From positions 1 to 64,000 of the forward strand of contig JAGNYI010000015.1 in the NCBI GenBank assembly GCA_017985015.1: a DNA stretch of 64,000 bases, written 5' to 3'. The notes under the pieces are model-generated. The model had not been told where the DNA came from. It was given only the letters and a program-made list of their open reading frames with translations, and did no database searches. The stretch's first letter is position 1. Each line of letters starts with the position of its first letter. This stretch comes from Giesbergeria sp. (GTDB lineage: Bacteria > Pseudomonadota > Gammaproteobacteria > Burkholderiales > Burkholderiaceae_C). Positions 43,893 to 51,312 of the stretch are shown piece by piece. The position numbers were made by a program, and so were the translations under genes.

Positions 43893-46111
43893 AAGCGCGT
43901 CTTGAGCGTCAGCTGTGCGGCGCGGGCGGCGCCTGGGGCGTAGAAGCCGCGGTACAGCGTGTCGGCATAGAGCTTGTTGGTGAGGTTGGTGACGTTGAGC
44001 TTGAGGCTGGTCTTGTCGTTCACGGTGTATTCCACCATGGCGTCCATCACGGCAAAACTGCCGGCCGTGACCGAGCGCTGGCCGTCGGGGTTCTGCTCGC
44101 CGCGGTAGTTCACACCCACGCCGAGGCGCCACTGCGGCGCCACGACATAGGTGGTCCAGAGGCTGCCGCTGTGGCGTGGCGTCAGGCCCGGTCGGTCGCC
44201 CTTCACTTGAGCGCCACCGCCGCTGGCTGCAAGTGCTACGTTGCTCTCGTCAATCCTGGCGCTGGGAATCCAGGTGTGGTTGAAGAACACTTCCCACTTG
44301 GGCGTGATGCGCCCTGCAAGGTTGAATTCCATGCCTGCGGCGTGGCGCTTGCCTGAGAGCAACTCTTGCGCAGCGGCGGAATCCGGGTCGGTGTTGCGCT
44401 CGTTGTATTTCTCGCTGTAGAAGGCCGCGACGCCGAGCAGTGCCCGCTTGCCCCACAGGTCGAACTTGCCACCGATTTCAAAGTTCCGGCTCTTTTCGGG
44501 TGGCGTGTTGGAGGCGCGTGCCGTACTGTTATTGATGCTCAGGCCGAACTGGTAGGTGTCGCCCGAGGTGTTGTAGGAGGTGCCGTAGGAAGCGTAGTAC
44601 GAGCTGCTGTTATTTGGCTGGTAGATGATGCCGACGCGCGGACTCCAGAGGCCGTCCGAGCGCTCATTCGACAGCGCCGCAGGTGTGTGGTACGAGGCCT
44701 TGAAGTAGTCGTAGCGCAGGCCGCCGAGGAGTTTGACGGCGTCGGTCACTGACACGGTGTCCTGCGCATACAACCCGACGTTGCTCGCGTCGAACGTATT
44801 GAACGTCGGCTCGCCGCGCGGCGTCGGGCGCACGGCGCCGTCGTCGGGCGTGCCCACGGTGGTGTCGGGCATGTTGCCCGTGCCGGTGTAGCGCTGGTCG
44901 CGCTTGGCAGCGTCGTGGTAAAGGTCTACGCCAGCGATCAGCGCGTGCTTGCGGCCGCCCCAGTCGAAGGTGTTGGTGTAGTCGCTTTGCAGTTGCGTCA
45001 GTTCGCTGATGCCAAGGCGCCCTTTGGGCGAGCGGGTGATGACGGTGCTGTCGTTGATGTTGTCCTGCGTGGTGCCCGCCGCAAAGCGAACGGCGCTGGC
45101 CAGCAGGTCGCGTTCGTAGCGACCGTGGCGCAGGCGCGTCTTGAGCTCGCCGTTGTTGTCAAACCGGTGCGTGTGCGCCAGCGTGACGTACTGCGCCGAG
45201 GTGTCGAGCTTGTCGCTGGCCAGGCCGTAGTAGTTGCGCGCTGGCAGTGAAGGCACCAGCTTGCGGTCGTTGATGAACCACGGGTGGTTGTAAAGCGGCC
45301 GCCCCTTGATGTCGAGCGAATACAGCCCCACCGAGAACTCATCGCGCGTGCCAATGCCCCAGCTGTACGTGGGTGCGATGCCGAGCTTGCGCTGCTTGGC
45401 GCCGTAGTTCTTTTCGTCGTGCACCAGTGCGTTGAGGCGAAGGGCGGCGTTTTCGCCCGTGAGAAAGTTGAAGTCCCCCGTCAGCCGGTTTTCCTGGCCG
45501 GTGCCCAGCGTATAGCTGATTTCCTGCTGGTCCATCAGCAGCGGCATCTTGTTGACCTGGTTGACCACGCCGCCGGTCGAGCCTTTGCCAAACAGCATGG
45601 AGGCCGAGCCCTTGAGCACCTCGACGCTGTCGTTGTTGAAGGTGTCGCGCTCGTAGAGCGGGGCGTCCTTCATGCCATCCACATAAATGTCGCCGGCCTG
45701 ACCCAGCGAGAACCCGCGCAGGCGGATGTCTTCCTCACCGGTCTCGCCCGCCTGGAAGGTGACGCCTGCCGTGCTGCGCAGCACGTCGCGGAAGTCGTCC
45801 TGGTTGCGGTCGGTCATGAGCCGCTCGGTGAACACCGTCACGCTCTGCGGAATGTCGCGCAGGGCCTGTTTGCCTTTGCCGATGGTGGTGGTGGCAGGTT
45901 TGAGCGTGTCCTTGTTCTGGATCTCCACGCTTTCCTTGACCGTAATGGTCGGCAGCTGAACGCCAGCGCCGGGTGCGGATTGGGCCCAGCTTCCCACGGA
46001 AGCGAGCAGCATCAGCGCGCCAAGGGGAATCAGGGCCTTGTCCGACACAGACGGTGGCGCGGCATCGGGTGGCAACAGAGCAAAAGTGCGCGGTGCGCTG
46101 TGAGTGGTCAA
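43889..46111 (-). CDS. TonB-dependent siderophore receptor (Fiu/PiuA-like)
   Basis: Outer-membrane beta-barrel receptor of 740 residues. A signal peptide (ALIPLGALMLLASVGSWAQ) precedes a plug domain: LPTITVKESVEI as TonB-box region, DIPQSVTVFTERLMTDRNQD, RGFSLGQAGDIYVDGMKD, VEVLKGSASMLFGKGSTGGV. The 22-stranded barrel ends in ARAAQLTLKTRF with the required C-terminal phenylalanine. The catecholate receptor subgroup (Fiu/PiuA) fits the adjacent piuC. No ATG is available before the signal peptide. TTG at 46111, five bases after GGGAG, is the best start; another TTG lies six codons upstream. The stop TAG belongs to the MITE-like element. The AT-rich upstream region (about 46221-46250) may hold an imperfect Fur site. 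Confidence 0.9.
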   Translation of the reverse strand: MTTHSAPRTFALLPPDAAPPSVSDKALIPLGALMLLASVGSWAQSAPGAGVQLPTITVKESVEIQNKDTLKPATTTIGKGKQALRDIPQSVTVFTERLMTDRNQDDFRDVLRSTAGVTFQAGETGEEDIRLRGFSLGQAGDIYVDGMKDAPLYERDTFNNDSVEVLKGSASMLFGKGSTGGVVNQVNKMPLLMDQQEISYTLGTGQENRLTGDFNFLTGENAALRLNALVHDEKNYGAKQRKLGIAPTYSWGIGTRDEFSVGLYSLDIKGRPLYNHPWFINDRKLVPSLPARNYYGLASDKLDTSAQYVTLAHTHRFDNNGELKTRLRHGRYERDLLASAVRFAAGTTQDNINDSTVITRSPKGRLGISELTQLQSDYTNTFDWGGRKHALIAGVDLYHDAAKRDQRYTGTGNMPDTTVGTPDDGAVRPTPRGEPTFNTFDASNVGLYAQDTVSVTDAVKLLGGLRYDYFKASYHTPAALSNERSDGLWSPRVGIIYQPNNSSSYYASYGTSYNTSGDTYQFGLSINNSTARASNTPPEKSRNFEIGGKFDLWGKRALLGVAAFYSEKYNERNTDPDSAAAQELLSGKRHAAGMEFNLAGRITPKWEVFFNHTWIPSARIDESNVALAASGGGAQVKGDRPGLTPRHSGSLWTTYVVAPQWRLGVGVNYRGEQNPDGQRSVTAGSFAVMDAMVEYTVNDKTSLKLNVTNLTNKLYADTLYRGFYAPGAARAAQLTLKTRF

Positions 46112-46293
46112 AGGGGTCTCCCGTAGCAATGTGACTTGAACCTGTGGGCACGGAAACGTGCACCAAGAGCAAGAAGCAGTGGCTGGGAAAAACCGTGGCT
46201 GTGCCTCGAAACAGCGTATGATTTTAAATCAAATACGAGTCATTCGTGTTCGCAATAGAAATATTCACAATGTCCTTGTCGGCCCCCAGCAAC

Positions 46294-46317
46294 AAAAAAG
46301 CCGGCAATCGCCGGCTT
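46294..46317 (-). terminator. Intrinsic terminator after the SWIB gene
   Basis: Stem AGCCGGC/GCCGGCT with a four-base loop; on the minus strand a T6 tract follows. It lies 20 bases after the SWIB stop codon. Confidence 0.85.
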
Positions 46318-46337
46318 CGGAGCAGAGGAGACGCGCC

Positions 46338-46649
46338 TTATTTGACGTGCTTGCCGATCAGGCCGGCCATCTCGAACATCGACACCTGGGGCTTGCCAAA
46401 AACTTCCTTGAGCTTGGCGTCCGCATTGATCATGCGCTTGTTGGCCGCGTCCTGCAGGTTGTGCGCCTTGATGTAAACCCACAGCTTGCTGATGATTTCG
46501 GTACGCGGCAGAGGCGCGGAGCCGACGACGGCAGCCAATGCAGGACTCGGCGTCAAAGCCTTCATGAATGCTGCGTTGGGAGTGCGCTTCTTTGCGGGAG
46601 CGGCCTTGGTGGCGCCGGCAGCGGCCGGGGCTTTTTTTGCAGTTGCCAT
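46338..46649 (-). CDS. SWIB/MDM2-domain protein with basic N-terminal tail
   Basis: A 103-residue protein: a Lys/Ala/Pro-rich tail (MATAKKAPAAAGATKAAPAK KR) followed by a complete SWIB domain (LTPSPALAAVVGSAPLPRTE, KLWVYIKAHNLQDAANKR, INADAKLKEVFGKPQVSMFE). SWIB domains are best known from eukaryotic chromatin remodellers; in bacteria they occur in chlamydiae and many betaproteobacteria, with unknown function. The histone-H1-like tail suggests DNA or RNA binding, which is inference. ATG at 46649 follows AGGAA; upstream in-frame codons are not supported. Monocistronic with its own terminator. Confidence 0.88.
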   Translation of the reverse strand: MATAKKAPAAAGATKAAPAKKRTPNAAFMKALTPSPALAAVVGSAPLPRTEIISKLWVYIKAHNLQDAANKRMINADAKLKEVFGKPQVSMFEMAGLIGKHVK

Positions 46650-46790
46650 GTTGGTTTTTTCCTGGTTCGGAGTATTCAATGGACCAGCGAAAATCCGTTT
46701 CTCCACTGGCAGGGCGATGCTACTGGCAAAAAAACGGCTTTCCAAGCGACGAGTGAGGTTTTTTTGCTTCAGGCTGTAGCCTGGGAGGCT

Positions 46791-47603
46791 TCAGCGGCAT
46801 TCTTGCTGGCTGTTGACGATGCGTTTGAGCGCCTCGGCATCCAGAATCCGCACATGGCGCTGTTTGACTTCGACAATGCCATCGTCGACAAACTTCGAGA
46901 AGGTGCGACTGACGGTTTCGAGTTTGAGGCCCAGGTAGCTGCCGATTTCCTCGCGCGTCATCCGCAGCACCAGTTCCGTCTGGGAAAAGCCGCGCGCATG
47001 CAGACGCTGCACCAGGTTGAGCAAAAATGCGGCCAGGCGCTCTTCGGCGCGCATGCTGCCCAGGAGCAACATGACGCCATGCTCGCGAACGATCTCGCGG
47101 CTCATGATCTTGTGCACATGGTGCTGCAGGGCGTTGACCTCACGCGAGATTTCCTCGATCCGGTCAAACGGCATGACGCAGACTTCGGCATCTTCCAGCG
47201 CCACCGCATCACAGCTGTGGTGGTCATTGACGATCCCATCGAGCCCGATGATTTCGCCAGCCATTTGAAAGCCGGTCACCTGATCACGCCCTTCCTCGGT
47301 GGCCACGCAGGTTTTGAAAAAGCCGGTACGAATCGCATAGAGCGAGGTAAAGGCTTCACCGTTGCGGAACAGGGAGCCGCCGCGCTTGATTTTGCGCCGC
47401 ACCGCCACCACATCGTCGACGCGCTCCATCTGTTCGCTGGTCAGCCCCACAGGCAGACACAGTTCGCGCAAGTTGCAGTTGGAGCAGGCGACGCGTATCG
47501 TTTGCTGCGTGTCGTTGGCGTCGAGATGCCCGGATGCGCCCCCTTCGGACGGGGCCTTTGCCGCAGGGGACTTGCGGACCGGGGGTGTGCTGGATGCTGA
47601 CAT
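46791..47603 (-). CDS. fnr: FNR-type oxygen-responsive transcriptional regulator
   Basis: A 270-residue Crp/Fnr-family regulator with the [4Fe-4S] ligands Cys40, Cys43 and Cys49 (VACSNCNLRELCLP) and a fourth cysteine at 131 (NDHHSCDAV). A cyclic-nucleotide-type beta barrel, dimerisation helix and helix-turn-helix follow (RMTREEIGSYLGLKLETVSR), with the E-x2-S-R recognition pattern of FNR. The N-terminal extension is Ser/Ala/Pro-rich. It is divergent from hemN across a 124-bp gap containing an FNR box, so it probably controls hemN and perhaps itself in response to oxygen loss. Confidence 0.94.
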   Translation of the reverse strand: MSASSTPPVRKSPAAKAPSEGGASGHLDANDTQQTIRVACSNCNLRELCLPVGLTSEQMERVDDVVAVRRKIKRGGSLFRNGEAFTSLYAIRTGFFKTCVATEEGRDQVTGFQMAGEIIGLDGIVNDHHSCDAVALEDAEVCVMPFDRIEEISREVNALQHHVHKIMSREIVREHGVMLLLGSMRAEERLAAFLLNLVQRLHARGFSQTELVLRMTREEIGSYLGLKLETVSRTFSKFVDDGIVEVKQRHVRILDAEALKRIVNSQQECR

Positions 47604-47663
47604 ACATCAAATTATGAACGATGGCAGGCATTACCTTCAAATCCTGCCCGTGACTGTTGCTTC

Positions 47664-47677
47664 TTGATTTTGGTCAA
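47664..47677. promoter_or_regulatory. FNR box between fnr and hemN
   Basis: TTGAT-TTTG-GTCAA, nine of ten dyad positions of the TTGAT-N4-ATCAA consensus. It is centred 58 bp before the hemN ATG and 67 bp before the fnr ATG, compatible with activation of hemN at about -41.5 and with fnr autoregulation. Confidence 0.75.
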
Positions 47678-47727
47678 GTGAGTATTGCGCGCTCTCAGGC
47701 ACAGTCCCCAGTTCCCCAGGAGAATCC

Positions 47728-49110
47728 ATGACCGTTGCTACGCCCGAACTGCTGACCCGTTTCGATGTCTCCGGTCCGCGCTACACCTCTTACCCTACTG
47801 CGGATCGTTTCGTCGAAGCTTTTGGCGAAGACGACTATGTGCTGGCGCTCAAGCAGCGCCACCTTGGCAGCGCAGCCAAGGCGATGCCTTTGTCCTTGTA
47901 TGTGCACATTCCGTTCTGCGAGTCGCTTTGCTATTACTGCGCCTGCAACAAGATCATCACCAAGCACCATGACCGGGCAGATGTCTACCTGCGCTATCTG
48001 AGTCGCGAGGTGGATCTGCACACGGCGCATTGCGGTACTGGCCAGGTCGTCAGCCAATTGCATCTGGGTGGCGGCACGCCCACCTTTCTGTCAGATGACG
48101 GACTGCGCGAACTGATGGACACCTTGCGTCGCAGCTTCACGCTGGTGCCGGGAGGCGAATACTCGATCGAAGTCGACCCACGCACAGTGGACGCCGGACG
48201 CCTCAAGGTGCTGGCGGAACTGGGCTTTAACCGACTGAGTTTTGGCGTGCAGGATTTCGACCCCGAAGTCCAGAAGGCGGTGCACCGGGTTCAGCCCGCA
48301 GAGCAGGTCTTTGCACTGGTGGAATCGGCGCGTGCCATAGGATTTGATTCCATCAACGTGGACCTCATCTACGGCCTTCCCAAGCAGACGCCAGACTCGT
48401 TTGATCGCACGCTGGCGCAGGTGAACGAGCTGCGGCCGGACCGCATTGCGCTCTACGCTTACGCGCATCTGCCCGAACGCTTCAAGCCGCAGCGCCGCAT
48501 CGTTTGGGCCGATTTACCTATGGCGTCGGCCAAGGTGTCCATGCTCTCTCGCTCGCTGGATGCTTTCACCGAAGCGGGTTATGTGTATGTGGGCATGGAC
48601 CACTTTGCGCTGCCCGAAGATGCGCTCGCCGTTGCCAAGCGGCAGGGGCGACTGCACCGAAACTTCCAGGGCTACAGCACCCAACCCGACTGCGATCTCA
48701 TTGCGCTTGGCGTGTCGGCCATTGGCCGTGTGGGCACTACCTACAGCCAGAACGCCAAGACACTGGAAGAGTACTACGACCGGCTGAACCAGGGGCACTT
48801 GCCGATCGTGCGCGGCTTGGCGCTGTCCCGAGATGATCTTGTGCGCCGCGCAGTCATCATGGCGCTGATGTGTCAGGGCGCGCTCACCATCGAGTCGGTG
48901 GAGCAGGCGTGGTTGATTGATTTCCGCACCTATTTCGCGCGTGAACTTGAGCAGCTCGCGGAGATGGAACAGCAGGGCTTGGTGGAGCTGAGCACCGAAG
49001 GCGTCCAGGTGACTGCGATGGGCTGGTATTTCGTGCGCGGCATTGCCATGGTGTTCGACCGTTACCTGCAGTCCGACCGCAATCGAGCACGCTTTTCGCG
49101 GATCATCTGA
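47728..49110 (+). CDS. hemN: Oxygen-independent coproporphyrinogen III dehydrogenase
   Basis: Radical-SAM enzyme that converts coproporphyrinogen III to protoporphyrinogen IX for heme synthesis without oxygen. The 460-residue protein has the cluster motif C64-x3-C68-x2-C71 with an adjacent C73 (FCESLCYYCACNK), GGGTPTFLSDDGL, the SAM-binding EVDPRTVD and NRLSFGVQDFDPEVQKAVHR. The C-terminal HemN domain (ALMCQGALTIESV) marks a true HemN rather than HemW. An AGGAGA site precedes the ATG. The FNR box upstream suggests anaerobic induction. safE starts one base after its stop. Confidence 0.95.
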   Translation: MTVATPELLTRFDVSGPRYTSYPTADRFVEAFGEDDYVLALKQRHLGSAAKAMPLSLYVHIPFCESLCYYCACNKIITKHHDRADVYLRYLSREVDLHTAHCGTGQVVSQLHLGGGTPTFLSDDGLRELMDTLRRSFTLVPGGEYSIEVDPRTVDAGRLKVLAELGFNRLSFGVQDFDPEVQKAVHRVQPAEQVFALVESARAIGFDSINVDLIYGLPKQTPDSFDRTLAQVNELRPDRIALYAYAHLPERFKPQRRIVWADLPMASAKVSMLSRSLDAFTEAGYVYVGMDHFALPEDALAVAKRQGRLHRNFQGYSTQPDCDLIALGVSAIGRVGTTYSQNAKTLEEYYDRLNQGHLPIVRGLALSRDDLVRRAVIMALMCQGALTIESVEQAWLIDFRTYFARELEQLAEMEQQGLVELSTEGVQVTAMGWYFVRGIAMVFDRYLQSDRNRARFSRII

Positions 49111-49111
49111 C

Positions 49112-49843
49112 GTGGTGGGTGCGCTGGCCTGGACTGCGCTGGTGATGGGCTTGGTGGGTGGCTCGCACTGCTTGGTCATGTGCGCGGCACCTTGCAGCGC
49201 CGTGATTCGCCCCGGCCCAATCGATGCGTCGGCATCTGCTGCCAGCGAACAAGTCGTTCATTGGCATCGGCAGGAACGCGGCGGCCTGCGACGGTTGACC
49301 GCCTACCATTTGGGCCGCCTGGCGGGATACGCCAGCGCCGGTGCCGCAGTGGCTGTGGCGATGCAGAGTTTTTCCTGGGTCACCCAGCAGGCCCATGCCA
49401 TGCGTTCGGCCTGGACCTTCATGCACGTTGCGGTGCTTGCCTGGGGTCTCATGATGCTGCTTTTGGCGCGCCAGCCGGCCTGGGTGGAGTCTGCTGGCCG
49501 CGCGCTCTGGAGCCGCGTTCGTCCCCTGATCGATGCACCAGGCGGCGTATTTTTCACCGGTTTTCTGTGGGCCTTGATGCCTTGCGGATTGTTGTACTCG
49601 GCGCTGTTGGTGGCCGCCCTCAGCGGGGGTCCGGTCCAGGGAGCGATCACCATGGCCCTGTTTGCTGCTGGCAGTGGGGTGTGGTTGATTGCCGGACCTT
49701 GGGCTTGGCTGAGGCTGAGTCAGCGACTGAACCGCGCGCGCGCCGATTGGGGGACGCGCCTGGGTGGGCTCCTTTTGTGCGGTGTGGCTGTTTGGGCCCT
49801 TTGGCACGACCTCGTCGTACGTCCTTCGCTCATTTGTCAATAG
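49112..49843 (+). CDS. SafE/TauE-family membrane protein (cytochrome oxidase assembly neighbourhood)
   Basis: A membrane protein of 243 residues with about six hydrophobic helices. The N-terminal ALVMGLVGGSHCLVMCAAPC contains a G-x2-HC-x3-C motif suggestive of metal binding, and LWALMPCGLLYSALL is repeated topology. It belongs to the 'sulfite exporter TauE/SafE' group found beside ccoGHIS, hemN and fnr genes in betaproteobacteria, where a role in copper supply to cbb3 oxidase is suspected, not proved. GTG at 49112, one base after the hemN stop, is taken as the start (translational coupling); GTG 49115 is equivalent, and the longer frame overlapping hemN lacks support. Confidence 0.78.
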   Translation: MVGALAWTALVMGLVGGSHCLVMCAAPCSAVIRPGPIDASASAASEQVVHWHRQERGGLRRLTAYHLGRLAGYASAGAAVAVAMQSFSWVTQQAHAMRSAWTFMHVAVLAWGLMMLLLARQPAWVESAGRALWSRVRPLIDAPGGVFFTGFLWALMPCGLLYSALLVAALSGGPVQGAITMALFAAGSGVWLIAGPWAWLRLSQRLNRARADWGTRLGGLLLCGVAVWALWHDLVVRPSLICQ

Positions 49844-49963
49844 CAAAGAATCCGCACGGCTGTTGCGCTGGCGCCGCAGTTGGTGCACAAACAAGCGCCA
49901 TTCCGGCTTTTGTCGTCTGATAGTGGGTCTCATATCGCCCGTCCTTGGCGGGAAGGCCCTTCG

Positions 49964-51256
49964 GTGAAACCCTTCGTTGTTGTCCCCATCGACCAAGTGC
50001 GTGTTGGTATGTTTATCCAGCTGGATTTGGGCTGGATGCAGCATCCGTTTCCGGTAGGCAGCTTTCGTGTGGCTTCAGAGGCGCAGATTGATATTTTGCG
50101 CAGCCTCGATTTAGAGAGCGTCCGTTACCTGCCCGCGAAGAGCGATCCTGCGTTTCAGCAGCCGCCAGCGCCAGCGCCAGACGAAGCCGAACCCGCGAAT
50201 GGGACAGACGAAGAACCTGCAGCCCTGCACCTCGTGCGCGATGACGAGGTCCTTGCGCTCAAGGTCCAGCTGCAGGCGCAGCACGACGCCCTGGCCGTAT
50301 GTGATGAACGCTTTTTGTCGGCCACCCGCACCTGTCTTCGTCTTGGCTCTATGGCCGACAAAGAGCCTTTGGAAGCCCGATCGCAAGGCGAATCTCTGGT
50401 GAGCGGCTGTGTTGACGAGCAGCTGGACAACGGCGAATCGGTCATTCGGCTGCTCTCAGAAGGCGTGGGCGAACGCAGCGTGCTGCATCCCGTGAACGTG
50501 ATGGTCCTCAGTCTGCTTCTCGGAAAAGCCCAGGGCGCAAGTGCCGATGCGCTGCGCGACATCGGCCTGCCAGCGCTGTTCCATGACCTGGGCAAGACCC
50601 GCATGCCAGCGCACCAGTGGGTGCGTACTGCAGACATGACTTCCGGCGATCTGTTGGGTTACCAAAAGCATGTGACCCACTCGGTTGCCATCGCACGGCG
50701 CATGGGTCTCCCGGCGCCCATTTTGCGGGGTATCGCCGAGCACCACGAAATGGCCGATGGAAGCGGGTTTCCTTCGGGACTGAGTGGCGAGGCGATTGGC
50801 AGCGCGGCGCGTATCGTCAGTCTTGTGAACTATTACGACAGGCTGTGCAACCCCGTGCATGGGGCGCAGGCACTCACGCCGCACGAAGCGCTGTCGCTCA
50901 TGTTTGCCAAGCACAAAGCGAAGTTCGACGTACAGATTCTGGGTGTCTTCATTCGCATGATGGGTATTTATCCGCCTGGCTCGATCGTGCAGTTGGTCAA
51001 CGACCGTTACGCCATCGTGGTATCGGTCAATTCTTCGCGGCCGCTGCGCCCCCGGGTGGTGGTGCACGATCCGGCGGTGCCCAAAGAACAGGCGCTCATC
51101 CTTGACCTGGAATTGGTTCCTGAGCTGGGCATTCGCCGCAGCCTCAAGCCCACCCAGTTGCCGCGCGAGGCCCTGGACTACCTCTCGCCGCGCAAACGCA
51201 TTTGTTACTTTTTTGAGCGCGCCGCAGGTACGCATGGCTTGAAGGCCAACCCGTGA
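49964..51256 (+). CDS. HD-GYP domain c-di-GMP phosphodiesterase with DUF3391
   Basis: A 430-residue soluble protein. The N-terminal DUF3391 (VPIDQVRVGMFIQLDLGWMQ, HPFPVGSFRV) is followed by a variable acidic linker, then an HD-GYP domain: FHDLGKTRMPAHQW with the metal-binding His-Asp, HVTHSVAIARRMG, and HHEMADGSGFPSGLSG, where the signature tyrosine is Phe (GFP instead of GYP). The remaining HD-GYP C-terminus is intact (IVSLVNYYDRLCNP, FIRMMGIYPPGSIVQLVN). Such proteins hydrolyse c-di-GMP. GTG at 49964 lies seven bases after GGAAGG and gives the DUF3391 start. Its TGA overlaps an ATG of the next frame (TGATG), coupling it to the PAS-GGDEF-EAL gene. Confidence 0.88.
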   Translation: MKPFVVVPIDQVRVGMFIQLDLGWMQHPFPVGSFRVASEAQIDILRSLDLESVRYLPAKSDPAFQQPPAPAPDEAEPANGTDEEPAALHLVRDDEVLALKVQLQAQHDALAVCDERFLSATRTCLRLGSMADKEPLEARSQGESLVSGCVDEQLDNGESVIRLLSEGVGERSVLHPVNVMVLSLLLGKAQGASADALRDIGLPALFHDLGKTRMPAHQWVRTADMTSGDLLGYQKHVTHSVAIARRMGLPAPILRGIAEHHEMADGSGFPSGLSGEAIGSAARIVSLVNYYDRLCNPVHGAQALTPHEALSLMFAKHKAKFDVQILGVFIRMMGIYPPGSIVQLVNDRYAIVVSVNSSRPLRPRVVVHDPAVPKEQALILDLELVPELGIRRSLKPTQLPREALDYLSPRKRICYFFERAAGTHGLKANP

Positions 51257-51312
51257 TGCAGCTGGCCCTCGATCCAGTCTAGTACAGCGCATTTGACGAC
51301 CTTCAGGAAGCC

